This document shows, one piece after another, positions 52,477-61,341 of a DNA stretch of 64,000 bases (the first letter of the stretch is position 1; the number at the start of each line of letters is the position of its first letter). Source of the DNA: Bifidobacterium asteroides (GTDB taxonomy: Bacteria > Actinomycetota > Actinomycetes > Actinomycetales > Bifidobacteriaceae); the NCBI RefSeq assembly GCF_030758775.1, contig NZ_CP132384.1:930001-994000 (forward strand), written 5' to 3'. The position numbers and the translations under genes were made by a program. A model generated the notes under the pieces. That model had not been told where the DNA came from and made no database searches. It was given only the letters and a program-made list of their open reading frames with translations.

Positions 52477-54120
52477 TCATTGGTTTTTGATTGTCTTACC
52501 AGCGAAAATTTGCTTGCCTTTTCGGGGATACAAGAGAGCCAAGGGAATGAATAGCAAGGACAGACAACCCATTGCTAGGAAGACCTTGCTGCTGCCGCTG
52601 GCATAGGAGGCCCTGATCAGAGGCATGATCATATTCCGCATGGATTGGGGCATACTGGCGAATTGTGATTGAGCACCTGCCGAAGTTCCGGATCCAATAG
52701 TATCTGCGATGGCTTGCGCTCGGGATGCACTTACTCCGTACTTGCCCAAGGCCTTATGAATATCCAGGGCAAAATAATGGGTGCACAAGGGTCCAAGCAT
52801 TGCCATGCCTAAGGCGCCGCCGAAGTTTTTGAAGGTCTGATTGATGGCAGTGACTTCGCCATAAGAGGCGTTGATGGCCCGATTGACCGCATCAGTGGAT
52901 GATGGCGAGAACATGAATCCGATCCCTGCACCCGCAACCACCATGGAAAGTGACAGCCAGACGGTATTGGAGGGCAGTCCTTTATCGAGCGAACCGGCTG
53001 TAAGCGACATGAGGGAGAAACCCGTTGCGGCTATCAAGCCGGCGATCAGCAATACCGGTTTCATGCCATGTCTGTTGAAGAGTTGGGCGCCTAACAAGGC
53101 GGAAACCAGGAAACCTAAGAAAAAGTAGAGGATGAATAGGCTGGTCATCAATGTTGACCGGTTGAGTGCAAGGAGCCCATAGACGCTGAGGAAGTACATG
53201 ATGGGTTGGAAGATCACGGCGGCTACCAACATGGCGAGCTGGGAAATGTCGAATGGTGGGTTGCGGAAGATTCTGAGTTTAATGATTGGATTGTCAACGT
53301 GCGAATCCCAGAAGCCGAACACCAGGAATAGCACAAGGCTGGCACCAAAACTGGCAATAATGCGCCAATCCGACCAGCCAACGGTGCTGCCCTGTTGAAT
53401 CGGCACGATCAGAGCTATCATGGCGAGTCCTACGGCCAGGCCGCCAGCCCAGTCAATATGCTGACTACCGGGTTCGGTTGTGGGTGAGTCCTTCGGAATC
53501 ATCGAGACGATCATGGCGATTGCCGCCAGAGCCAGAGGCAGATTGATGAAGAAGATGTCGCGCCAGGAGTATTGAATCAGCCAAGAGCCCAGAATGGGGC
53601 CCAAACATGTCATGGCTCCTGTGATGGCGAAGAACAGAGCCATGTTTCCGGCCCTCTTGTTTTCGGCCGAGTAGGAGAACAGAATACCGATAGCGGCCGG
53701 GAACATCATGGCTGAACCAATGCCTTGGAGCGCTCGGGAGAAGATCATCAGCATCAGCGACAGTGAATTTGCAGGAACAAGTCCGCAACATAAACTGCCC
53801 ATTCCAAAAAGGAATGTACCTGAAAGCATGATGCGCTTGTAGCCCGCTAGATCAGACAGATGCCCGCAGATGGGGAAAGTGGCGGCCGCAGCCAGCATGT
53901 AGGCGTTGACAATCCACTGTATGCCGCTTGCGGTCAGACCCAGACCTGATTGGACTGCCTGACTCGATAAGGAGACGATTGTCGAATCTATGTTGGTCAT
54001 AGAGACGGCGACAATAAGTCCAATCATGATCAGGCTGAGTTTTTTGTGATTGATAGGAGGTTGTGAACCCTCAATCACTGGCAAGGGGTCTTCTTGTCTT
54101 TTGACTTTGCAATCTTGCAT
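52477..54120 (-). CDS. MFS multidrug efflux transporter, DHA2 (14-TM) family
   Basis: A 547-residue drug:H+ antiporter with about 14 membrane helices. Motif D1-like VSMTNIDSTIVSLSSQAVQ, IVNAYMLAAAATFPICGHLS, and motif C-like GITGAMTCLGPILGSWL-type sequence (FAITGAMTCLGPILGSWLIQ) are typical of EmrB/QacA proteins. It lies upstream of the second two-component system on the same strand, so that system probably senses a toxic compound and raises pump levels (inference). Confidence 0.9.
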   Translation of the reverse strand: MQDCKVKRQEDPLPVIEGSQPPINHKKLSLIMIGLIVAVSMTNIDSTIVSLSSQAVQSGLGLTASGIQWIVNAYMLAAAATFPICGHLSDLAGYKRIMLSGTFLFGMGSLCCGLVPANSLSLMLMIFSRALQGIGSAMMFPAAIGILFSYSAENKRAGNMALFFAITGAMTCLGPILGSWLIQYSWRDIFFINLPLALAAIAMIVSMIPKDSPTTEPGSQHIDWAGGLAVGLAMIALIVPIQQGSTVGWSDWRIIASFGASLVLFLVFGFWDSHVDNPIIKLRIFRNPPFDISQLAMLVAAVIFQPIMYFLSVYGLLALNRSTLMTSLFILYFFLGFLVSALLGAQLFNRHGMKPVLLIAGLIAATGFSLMSLTAGSLDKGLPSNTVWLSLSMVVAGAGIGFMFSPSSTDAVNRAINASYGEVTAINQTFKNFGGALGMAMLGPLCTHYFALDIHKALGKYGVSASRAQAIADTIGSGTSAGAQSQFASMPQSMRNMIMPLIRASYASGSSKVFLAMGCLSLLFIPLALLYPRKGKQIFAGKTIKNQ

Positions 54121-54255
54121 GCTGTCTCTCTTTCGTGTTTGCGCAATTGATTTCGCCGTAATCAGCTTTGGAGGCGCTACACCATGAGAGTAAAAAGATA
54201 TTCTCGCTTCTTATGTCATCCCAGTCGCTGTATCTCTGTCCCCCATTCGGATGAC

Positions 54256-54504
54256 ATGATGTCAGCCGTGTCAGAGCTGGGGCTAGAAGATCAGCAATAC
54301 AACAGTTTGCGGAAACAGACTGTGTGAGTTATAGGGCTGTCTGGTGCTGGGAAAAGTACTGTCTCGCAGTTTATCGAGTGATTTTATAAGCCAATTGGTG
54401 GGGGGGGGGGAATCGATAGTTATGGCAGGCAGATTACCCAGAAGACTCGCGAGCAACTGCCCTCTCCACTGGCCAATGTGAGCGGTATTCGCCTGACGCT
54501 ATGA
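54256..54504 (+). pseudogene. remnant of an ABC-type multidrug exporter ATPase
   Basis: Frame 1 reads a short leader, a stop at 54325, then VIGLSGAGKSTVSQFIE (Walker A of an exporter-type ABC ATPase), a second stop, FYKP, and RQITQKTREQLPSPLANVSG before ending. Intact exporters have ERFYEPTGG and a Q loop at these places. An 11-base G tract (54400-54410) lies where GGRI would be expected. The rest of the ATPase and the membrane domain are missing. Confidence 0.7.
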
Positions 54505-54622
54505 ATGAGTAATATCAGCGACAGACAATGCAATGTGAGGACATTCTCCACGCAGTCAACCTGGGTGACCTGTTGTCATTGTTGCCCACCGTTTGGCTAT
54601 CTGTTGGGCCCTGTAAATTGGT

Positions 54623-55027
54623 TTATTTTGGTATGTCGCAGACCGAGAAGGCGAAACTCATCAGAGTTCCTACTGACTTACTCTTGTCTGATTTTAGTGT
54701 TTCAATGCTTTTGAGATGCTCGTTGTCTTGTACCTGGTTCAGTGCGTACTGTTCACCATCTGAGGTGGTAAAGCGGAGGATGGGTTCTCCCTGCTTGTTG
54801 AGCTTGCATGACACGGTGCCCTCATCAACTTTAAGAGGCCAGGTGTGACCCAGATCTTCTTTCGAAATTGTTTGCGGGTTGCTGGTAGCTGCGACTTTAT
54901 TGTTTCCATCAGTGGAATACTCTTCAGGGTGCTTCATGCCATCAGCGCAGCCGACAACCCCCACTGTCAGCATAACTGTGGCGCATATAAGGAAAAGGGT
55001 CCTAAGGCTCTGCTTGATTCGTTTCAT
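54623..55027 (-). CDS. DUF2511-family lipoprotein
   Basis: A 134-residue secreted lipoprotein: signal peptide MKRIKQSLRTLFLICATVML and lipobox VGVVGC. The mature domain has ISKEDLGHTWPLKVDEGTVS, CK, then a strand region ending with a Cys (FAFSVCDIPK). This W-P-(x)-V-(x)3-G-(x)-(L/V)-x-C pattern is that of DUF2511 (YebY-like) proteins, of unknown function. It is the last gene after the ABC ATPase at 55063 and probably belongs to the sigma-ABC unit. Confidence 0.72.
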   Translation of the reverse strand: MKRIKQSLRTLFLICATVMLTVGVVGCADGMKHPEEYSTDGNNKVAATSNPQTISKEDLGHTWPLKVDEGTVSCKLNKQGEPILRFTTSDGEQYALNQVQDNEHLKSIETLKSDKSKSVGTLMSFAFSVCDIPK

Positions 55028-55062
55028 AATTATCGACGTTCTTTCATACTTGGAGACGGTTT

Positions 55063-55923
55063 CTAGCGCTCGCTGGCCAAAGCCATATATCCGTCCTCAA
55101 GGTTGGGCGCAGTTTCGACAGAGCCTGCGGGCGGGGTGTCGGTGACTATGCGGTATCTTGTCCCCTGTGGGGTGGGTTCCGCGTTGATGATTGTGGCATT
55201 TTCCGGTGGGGCCGCGATAGGGGGCGTGACCCAGGTGTGACCGGCAGCTTCATGGATCAGCCCCTCTGTCGGCCCGTCATACTGGTTGCGTCCGCAACGT
55301 AATACACACACCCAAGGGCAGGTTTGTGCAACATCATCGAGTATGTGGGTGGAGAGGATAACGGTTCGATCCTGTCCCAGCTGGGCAAGGAGCGTGCGGA
55401 ATCGCATGCGCTCTTCGGGATCCAACCCCGCTGTGGGTTCGTCGACTACCAGTAGCTGGGGGTCGCCCATAAGTGCCTGTGCAATGCCAACCCTGCGCCT
55501 CATGCCCCCGGATAGCCCCCCGATAGGTTGGTTCATCACGTCTTCCAATCCCACCTGTTCCAGGAGGGTATGCGCCTGCTCCTGCCGCATGTGTTTGTTG
55601 TCGATCATTTTCAAGATGCCGATATAGTCAAGGAATTCAAGCGGGGACAGGTTCTCGTAGGGGGTGATGTGCTGTGGCAGATAACCCAGGTGCCGTTTTA
55701 GATTTCGCCTGTTGGCCGGCGAAGAGAGGTCTTGTCCATCAATAAAAATTTTACCTTTAGTCGGTTTGATTATTCCGGTGAGAATGCGCATGAGGGTTGT
55801 TTTACCGGCACCATTTGGTCCTATAAGCCCTATCATGCCCTGTGGAAGATCAACGGTCAGATCGTTTAAAGCGGCTGGTCTCCCCCGAAAATCCTTGGTC
55901 AGATGGTCAATGGAGATAAACAT
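55063..55923 (-). CDS. ABC transporter ATP-binding protein
   Basis: A 286-residue ATPase: Walker A GPNGAGKTTLMR, Q loop region YLPQHITPYENLSPLEFLDY, signature LSGGMRRRVGIAQALMG, Walker B LLVVDEPTAGLD, H loop LSTHILDDV. The ATG at 55923 has AAAGGAATTG upstream. Downstream of three membrane protein genes and an ECF sigma gene on the same strand, so it energises that membrane complex. The C-terminal 80 residues form a short regulatory domain. Confidence 0.9.
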   Translation of the reverse strand: MFISIDHLTKDFRGRPAALNDLTVDLPQGMIGLIGPNGAGKTTLMRILTGIIKPTKGKIFIDGQDLSSPANRRNLKRHLGYLPQHITPYENLSPLEFLDYIGILKMIDNKHMRQEQAHTLLEQVGLEDVMNQPIGGLSGGMRRRVGIAQALMGDPQLLVVDEPTAGLDPEERMRFRTLLAQLGQDRTVILSTHILDDVAQTCPWVCVLRCGRNQYDGPTEGLIHEAAGHTWVTPPIAAPPENATIINAEPTPQGTRYRIVTDTPPAGSVETAPNLEDGYMALASER

Positions 55924-55954
55924 GTGAGCAATTCCTTTCAAAGTCAGATGAAAG

Positions 55955-56713
55955 TCAGACCCGAGCTTTTATGCGGTTGGAGGCTATGTTTGCACCAGTG
56001 AAAAGGAGGAAGATAATACACACCTGCCAGAGCAGGGATATGACTCCTGACTGGACGGTAAAGGGGCCGTTCGCCGGCATGTACATAGGATTGGTATGAA
56101 ACCATCCCTGTGCAATGGGATCGCCAATGACTGCAAGCGGTCCGCCATTGAGTGTTGGAAGTGGTAAGAGGGGGGTATAGAAAGCCAGCCAAGCCCATGC
56201 CAGGACGGCAAGAATTCGGGCTACGATCGTGGGCAACAGGGCTCCTAACAGGGCGGATATCCCCATAGCGATCAGCATTGATGGCGAGAGTATGACAAGT
56301 GCTACTGCCGGGGCTACCAGTATTGCCTTACCGTTGCCGTGGATGGCTTGGTGGACCGCGATCAATACAAGGAAAAGCAGGGAAGATGATATGCAGATGA
56401 CCCAGGCTCCCAAGACATGAGCTGAGCGGATGACTGACATCGGCAAGGGGGAGGTGGATTCAAGCTCGTCCATACCTGTTCGCCTGCCGGCAGTCATAAG
56501 GTCGCTAAAAGATGCTGCGTATGCCAACGGGGTGAACATAGCAAGAACCTGTCCGGTAAAGACAAGACCATCTGTGTCGCTGAATCCAGGTGACATAGGA
56601 GAAGCATAGGCTAAAAAGAGGGCGAAGAGCGCCAGCGGCATGCTGGCTATCCACAAGGCTTTGCGCCGATAAAACATCAGTAGCGTGATGCGTACAAGGC
56701 TCAGCATCCTCAT
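55955..56713 (-). CDS. ABC-2 type membrane permease
   Basis: A 252-residue membrane protein with about six helices, starting RITLLMFYRRKALWIASMPL. It contains the ABC-2-like cytoplasmic stretch DLMTAGRRTGMDELESTSPL. The start overlaps the previous gene's stop by 4 bases (ATGA). It lies 31 bases before the ATPase gene and is its likely partner. Confidence 0.75.
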   Translation of the reverse strand: MRMLSLVRITLLMFYRRKALWIASMPLALFALFLAYASPMSPGFSDTDGLVFTGQVLAMFTPLAYAASFSDLMTAGRRTGMDELESTSPLPMSVIRSAHVLGAWVICISSSLLFLVLIAVHQAIHGNGKAILVAPAVALVILSPSMLIAMGISALLGALLPTIVARILAVLAWAWLAFYTPLLPLPTLNGGPLAVIGDPIAQGWFHTNPMYMPANGPFTVQSGVISLLWQVCIIFLLFTGANIASNRIKARV

Positions 56714-57327
56714 AGGGCTGCCACCTTTACAACATTGCGCTCCGCATCACCGCACATGTTCCATCCGAAGATTGCGCCTGCCGCTGCAAAAAACATTGGG
56801 AGGAGTCGTTGCCGGACTGGATCGGTTATGTATGGATCCCATATAAAACATAAAAACAGCCAAATAGCTATGGAAGCCAGCGATGACGTTGGCATAGACA
56901 TGGTAAGTACGGCTATAAGGAAAACCAGACAGTTGACAATGAATATACTGCCAACCGGGGTAATGATGCTCACCCATCCCATGTCACGTGGCCAAAGTCG
57001 CATCATATGCAAGCCGATAAAAAGAAGGCCTGCGGCAGCAAGAAATGCTCCGGTAATGATAAGCAGCCTGGTAACTTGAACTTTCCGCCATCCAGTTGGA
57101 GTTGACTCAGCAAGTTCAACGATTGGGTCACCATTGAGCACAAAAGCTGTAGATAGGCCAGCAGCAATTACTGGCACCTGAGTAAGAACCATCATAACCG
57201 GCCGTATGCGGCTCAATGACCAGATGCCCTCCAGTACGAAGCCCACAAGAAGAATACCTGCGGTCAGTATGAACGGCAGTAATACCAGCCTATAAAGCCT
57301 CTTGAGCTGTATACCTACGAAAGCCAA
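56710..57327 (-). CDS. membrane protein of the sigma-ABC operon
   Basis: A 205-residue hydrophobic protein with about six membrane helices, no recognised signature motif. It starts with TTG at 57327 (AGGTGGACGAGG upstream). The 4-base overlap with the next permease implies co-translation; it is probably a second permease half. Confidence 0.65.
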   Translation of the reverse strand: MAFVGIQLKRLYRLVLLPFILTAGILLVGFVLEGIWSLSRIRPVMMVLTQVPVIAAGLSTAFVLNGDPIVELAESTPTGWRKVQVTRLLIITGAFLAAAGLLFIGLHMMRLWPRDMGWVSIITPVGSIFIVNCLVFLIAVLTMSMPTSSLASIAIWLFLCFIWDPYITDPVRQRLLPMFFAAAGAIFGWNMCGDAERNVVKVAAL

Positions 57328-57434
57328 CCTCGTCCACCTTCCTCATATCTGGTTTTGGCCTCGGCCGCCGCCAGACATTGCTCGCTGCTCGTTCCGTCTG
57401 CTTAGTTAGTAGCGAGAGAGGATGAAAAGGTTCA

Positions 57435-58280
57435 TTAATTTTTATCTCCACCGGCGAGTTGAGTATGCCAGACAAGAGGGGCTGTAAGGATAACAGCAGA
57501 TATGAGTCCCACTGTAACGAGGATGAACCCTGCCCAGGCTGCGGCGGTAGTGGGTGCCGAATTGACCCATGCCGGGAGGAAAAATGATGACCTCAAGTTC
57601 TGCAAAGTTCTCAATAGTGGTGCAAGTACCCCTAGGAGTAGTGCAATCCAAGAGCATTGCCATATGCATAAGAGGGCCACGATATTCGCCAGGAGTGTTA
57701 TGGGGGCTATCGTTTGGGCAATAACTGGCAGGGGCCTTATTCCAGGGTTGATTGCAGTGACAATCAATAAGGCTGCTCCCCCGACGACAATGTTGGAGAT
57801 AAAGGCCAGCAATAGCCTAGAAGCTACTACAACTTGAGGTCCCAGGGGCATACTGAGCATTAATTCACGATCATCTTTAATGGAAAAGACCAGGATCATG
57901 GTCAGTGCCATGTTGAGCATGAGCATATTTGAAAAGATATGCGTACCGAGACTGCCGTAACGCGCACCTTGCATAAGGTTGCTAATTAAAACCGAGCACG
58001 CTGCTATCGCGATTTCCACCAGTAAGATATATCGCGGTATGAGGCGTAATTGTGCCAGAACAAGCGGGCCACAGGAACGCACTCGATGCATGAATGGTAT
58101 TGGTTGATCCGTTGCCAACGACGGCTTCTGGTGGATGGCCTTCATTACGCTAGTAAAAGCCGGAACTGCCGGTTGGGCATTCTGCTCTTTTTCCCTAAGC
58201 GCCTCTTGAACTTCACCCCGGTATTCTTCAGTGACTGGGCCTGTGCTGTCTGGGCTTGTGCTCTTATATCGGTCTGTCAT
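57435..58280 (-). CDS. membrane protein with cytoplasmic N-terminus, anti-sigma or permease candidate
   Basis: A 281-residue protein. The first 75 residues are hydrophilic and cytoplasmic (EYRGEVQEALREKEQNAQ and VPAFTSVMKAIHQKP); then about six membrane helices follow. It begins 14 bases after the ECF sigma gene, the position of an anti-sigma factor, and the N-terminal part could bind sigma. There is no zinc HxxxCxxC motif of the ZAS type. It could equally be a permease subunit. Start at 58280 with AAGGGG upstream. Confidence 0.6.
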   Translation of the reverse strand: MTDRYKSTSPDSTGPVTEEYRGEVQEALREKEQNAQPAVPAFTSVMKAIHQKPSLATDQPIPFMHRVRSCGPLVLAQLRLIPRYILLVEIAIAACSVLISNLMQGARYGSLGTHIFSNMLMLNMALTMILVFSIKDDRELMLSMPLGPQVVVASRLLLAFISNIVVGGAALLIVTAINPGIRPLPVIAQTIAPITLLANIVALLCIWQCSWIALLLGVLAPLLRTLQNLRSSFFLPAWVNSAPTTAAAWAGFILVTVGLISAVILTAPLVWHTQLAGGDKN

Positions 58281-58294
58281 AATCACCCCTTCAA

Positions 58295-58891
58295 TTATCT
58301 CTGGCTCGGCACTTTATGGCTTTTGACTGGAGCGAAGTCGGTCAACTGTGGGCGCAGGATCTGCCTTGCCCGAGCAATACGAGACTTCACAGTCCCAACC
58401 GGGATGTCGAGCAGGGAGGCTATTTCCGGGTAGGGTAACTCGTGGAGCCAGGCCAGCGTCACCGTGTATGCCATTTCTGCTGGGAGTGCACCAATCCTTT
58501 GCCGTATTATTTCCATCGTCAGATCCTTATTGACCAGTTCTACAGGCTCCAGCTGATCATCGGTTATCGAGTCAAGTTCCACCTGATCCATTTGGTCAGG
58601 TGGTTTCGGTTTGCGACGTTTCATATAGATTTGCCGTCGGGCAATGCTGAGTATCCAGGTAAGCACCTTGCTGTCTGTGCGGAAGGTTTTTGAGGAACGC
58701 CAGCAGCCCAGCCATGTGTCAGCAAAAACTTCACTGGCATCCTCATCGTCGGATATTCGCAGGGAAATAAAGGCTTGGACGGTATGAGCATACTTATTGT
58801 AAAGTGCTTCAAAGGCCGATTCATTCTCAGCGGCCACCATTTTGATCAGCCTTATATCATCAGCATCTGGATCAATGCGAGATCGTTTCAC
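58295..58891 (-). CDS. ECF-type RNA polymerase sigma factor
   Basis: A 198-residue sigma factor. Region 2 has AFEALYNKYAHTVQAFISLR, DASEVFADTWLGCWRSSKTF and the WILSIARRQIYMKRR segment. Region 4 has LPAEMAYTVTLAWLHELPYP and then EIASLLDIPVGTVKSRIARA. GTG start at 58891 with GAAGGA upstream. First gene of a minus-strand unit with three membrane proteins, an ABC ATPase and a DUF2511 lipoprotein, so the target is probably envelope function and its own operon (inference). Confidence 0.9.
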   Translation of the reverse strand: MKRSRIDPDADDIRLIKMVAAENESAFEALYNKYAHTVQAFISLRISDDEDASEVFADTWLGCWRSSKTFRTDSKVLTWILSIARRQIYMKRRKPKPPDQMDQVELDSITDDQLEPVELVNKDLTMEIIRQRIGALPAEMAYTVTLAWLHELPYPEIASLLDIPVGTVKSRIARARQILRPQLTDFAPVKSHKVPSQR

Positions 58892-59101
58892 TGATGATGT
58901 CCTTCTCTGTATTGTCTACATCCTAGATATCGTCCTGCATACTGTTATGCAAGCGGTTATCGCGGTTATGCTCCATTGCTATTACGAATATGTTGGGATG
59001 TCGCTTTTAGGGTCGCCCGTACTGTGAATTTAGTCGCAAAGTCGCAGGGCAACCCATTACTGTCTGTGAGTGAAGCTGGCTCTTTTCAGGTGTCCTAGCG
59101 C

Positions 59102-59635
59102 TTATTTGCGTCCTTTCAAGTACTTCCGTATCTTCTTCAGGGCCCAGTCGTAATGGCTGGAGGTTGAAGAGATGAAGGCAGAGCCCAAGGTAGAGTTTCC
59201 GGTCCATGGAAGGGCGCCCTTGGTGAATAGCTGCTCGTTGGTGAAGGATTGTGCTAGGGCCATGACCTTCTTATGGGATTCGATAAACAGGTTCAAGGCC
59301 TGATCATAGGTGGTGTCATCATGCTTGTCCCGCAGCTTCACATTCATCTCGCCGTAATTGCGCCAGTTGTAGCCCTCAGGAAGAAAGTCGTGGGTCCTGC
59401 CCTGCTGGTTGTCCTCGACCCAATTCAACAGCAGCTGATGCCACTCGTAGAGATGGACGAGCACATCCTTGATGTTCCTGTCGCGTGCCCAATGGGCCCC
59501 CTTCTCCTTGCTCAGGTCGAAGGAAAAGCGGCCATTGCGTTCTTCCGGTGTGAGCGGCTCAAGCAACGCCATGAGTTTGTCGAAGCCATCATCAGCCGCC
59601 TTGATGAGTTCTTCCTTGGTGGTCGGTCGCGCCAT
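59102..59635 (-). CDS. ClbS/DfsB-family four-helix bundle protein (DUF1706)
   Basis: A 177-residue protein. MARPTTKEELIKAADDGFDK at the start, the DVLVHLYEWHQLLLNW helix and GYNWRNYGEMNVKLRDKHDD are typical of ClbS/DfsB proteins. ClbS protects colibactin producers from self-damage by hydrolysing the cyclopropane warhead; most relatives have no known role. GGAGG precedes the ATG at 59635. It is single, between the sigma operon and the FtsX transporter. Confidence 0.8.
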   Translation of the reverse strand: MARPTTKEELIKAADDGFDKLMALLEPLTPEERNGRFSFDLSKEKGAHWARDRNIKDVLVHLYEWHQLLLNWVEDNQQGRTHDFLPEGYNWRNYGEMNVKLRDKHDDTTYDQALNLFIESHKKVMALAQSFTNEQLFTKGALPWTGNSTLGSAFISSTSSHYDWALKKIRKYLKGRK

Positions 59636-59919
59636 GACGATCCTCCATTTGTCTGTTGTTGACAAGATTTGACTGGTCCATCGTCACCTGTCTCGGTTTG
59701 TCATCGACTGTACCCTATATGAGCCTTACAAATGCTCGCGTGTAGGAAATCGTCGCGAACTCAAATGCTCACAGTCGCATCTACCTACCAATCAAATTCA
59801 TCAAGCCGAGCGCTACATATACCGACTTAATTTATTTAACAAGAGCCATGAAGGAATGACAGAGGTGGCAGGCTTGCTATGGCTCAAATATGTACCCGGC
59901 TGTATGCAGCGGGACTTTA

Positions 59920-61341
59920 TCACTCGCCGATGGCATGCGATATGACACTGACAGAGTTCTCGAATCTGGTGGTCAGAGCTTGGATTCCTGTGGCTGCGGC
60001 ACCAAGCACGGATGCGATGAGCACCACTACGATCCAAGCGCCCCATTGCACGCTCATCTGTGCTTTGCCCATGAAGCGTGAGAGCATGAAAGTCAGGGAT
60101 GAGGTGCAGAGCAATGTGATGACCAGGGAGAACAGTGTGCTGGTAATCATAGTGATGATGCCGTCAAGCGCGCCCAATACTCTGAGCTGGCCGATTCCAG
60201 CACCTGATACGTAGGTCAGCGCCAGATCAAGTCCTCTGCCTTTGGAAGTGATCAAGGTGCCTGCAATTGCACCTGTTATCGCGATGATTATTGGCGGTCC
60301 AGTGAGCGCCAAGAGACTCGCAAACATGTCTGTGGTCGCCGGAACGCTGCCTGGTGTGTGGGGAAAAGCGACTAGCAAGGTGGTGATCATTGTGCTCAAC
60401 CCTCCGCTGACGGTCATCAGCAATGATAGACCCGCAGTCATCGGGATTATCGTCGCTCCCTGGCGCTGTATGCTGCCGACAGCCTGTTGGCCTGCCAGCC
60501 TCCAGGTTCTGGATGGCAACGCTACAATACGCGTCCATATCGCCGTGAAGCCGGGCAGGAGATATGGCGCGAAAGCTGCCAGCGAAAATATCAGGAGGAA
60601 CATGCCGCCCATGGCGAAGGCGAGAAATACCGTCATCCGATCTGGAGCGGCAGCGCTGCTCATCTGACTGGCACGAGGGTTAGTTGCAAGTGCAAAAGCT
60701 GGAATCAGCAACATGCAGCCAGCACCAATCAAGCATACGATTCCCAGGAGGAAGCGGAAGACGCCTATCCGCTTTGGAGGGTCCTGGGATTGCCTGAGGG
60801 CTTCCATTGGTCGTATTTTCGAGAGCGAACGGATAGTCAACAAGGTGCTTATGAAGATGGGCGCAGCGCTGAAAGCGAGGCCTTTGCCTAGCGAATCGAA
60901 CAGGTGGCTGCCGGCATAGGTCAAATGCAAATCAAATGGATTTGTCACCATGGCGAAGGTCAAGGGCGTAATCACTGGCAGCAAAAGGCAGGTGGCTGCA
61001 ATGGACAGGATGAATAATCCCATGACTATCAGCAGATTCCAGGCCAGCAGTTGCCAAGGCAGAGCGCCTTGCAAAACCATGAGCGCCAGTTGATGCCGGC
61101 GTTGATTCAGTGCTGAATTCATGACCCATAGCAGCACAGCTACGGTGATGATCACGCTGAATGCTAAGGCGGGACCAGTGTATGTGGATCCAAGTACCTG
61201 CTCCGGGCCCTGATAGTCCTGATCAATGATCGTGGCGATCGCGATGAGGGAGCAGATGACAGTCTGGGATACGACCATGGCCAGCAAGACGGCGCTCCAG
61301 ACCATGGGCGCTGCTTTGAGTTCGGACAGAGCGCCTCTCAT
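59920..61341 (-). CDS. FtsX-like ABC transporter permease
   Basis: A 473-residue MacB/LolC-like permease. After an N-terminal helix (VWSAVLLAMVVSQTVI) and a short external segment there are further FtsX core helices, with loops such as TIRSLSKIRPMEALRQSQDP and a second FtsX unit at the C-terminus. About eight to ten helices in total and no very long external domain. The ATG at 61341 overlaps the ATPase stop (ATGA). Such pairs move lipids, lipoproteins or antimicrobial peptides. Confidence 0.85.
   Translation of the reverse strand: MRGALSELKAAPMVWSAVLLAMVVSQTVICSLIAIATIIDQDYQGPEQVLGSTYTGPALAFSVIITVAVLLWVMNSALNQRRHQLALMVLQGALPWQLLAWNLLIVMGLFILSIAATCLLLPVITPLTFAMVTNPFDLHLTYAGSHLFDSLGKGLAFSAAPIFISTLLTIRSLSKIRPMEALRQSQDPPKRIGVFRFLLGIVCLIGAGCMLLIPAFALATNPRASQMSSAAAPDRMTVFLAFAMGGMFLLIFSLAAFAPYLLPGFTAIWTRIVALPSRTWRLAGQQAVGSIQRQGATIIPMTAGLSLLMTVSGGLSTMITTLLVAFPHTPGSVPATTDMFASLLALTGPPIIIAITGAIAGTLITSKGRGLDLALTYVSGAGIGQLRVLGALDGIITMITSTLFSLVITLLCTSSLTFMLSRFMGKAQMSVQWGAWIVVVLIASVLGAAATGIQALTTRFENSVSVISHAIGE

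Noticed and set aside
54505-54848. Small plus-strand genes opposite the DUF2511 lipoprotein
   Set aside because: They overlap the lipoprotein gene antisense, and their composition is not protein-like.
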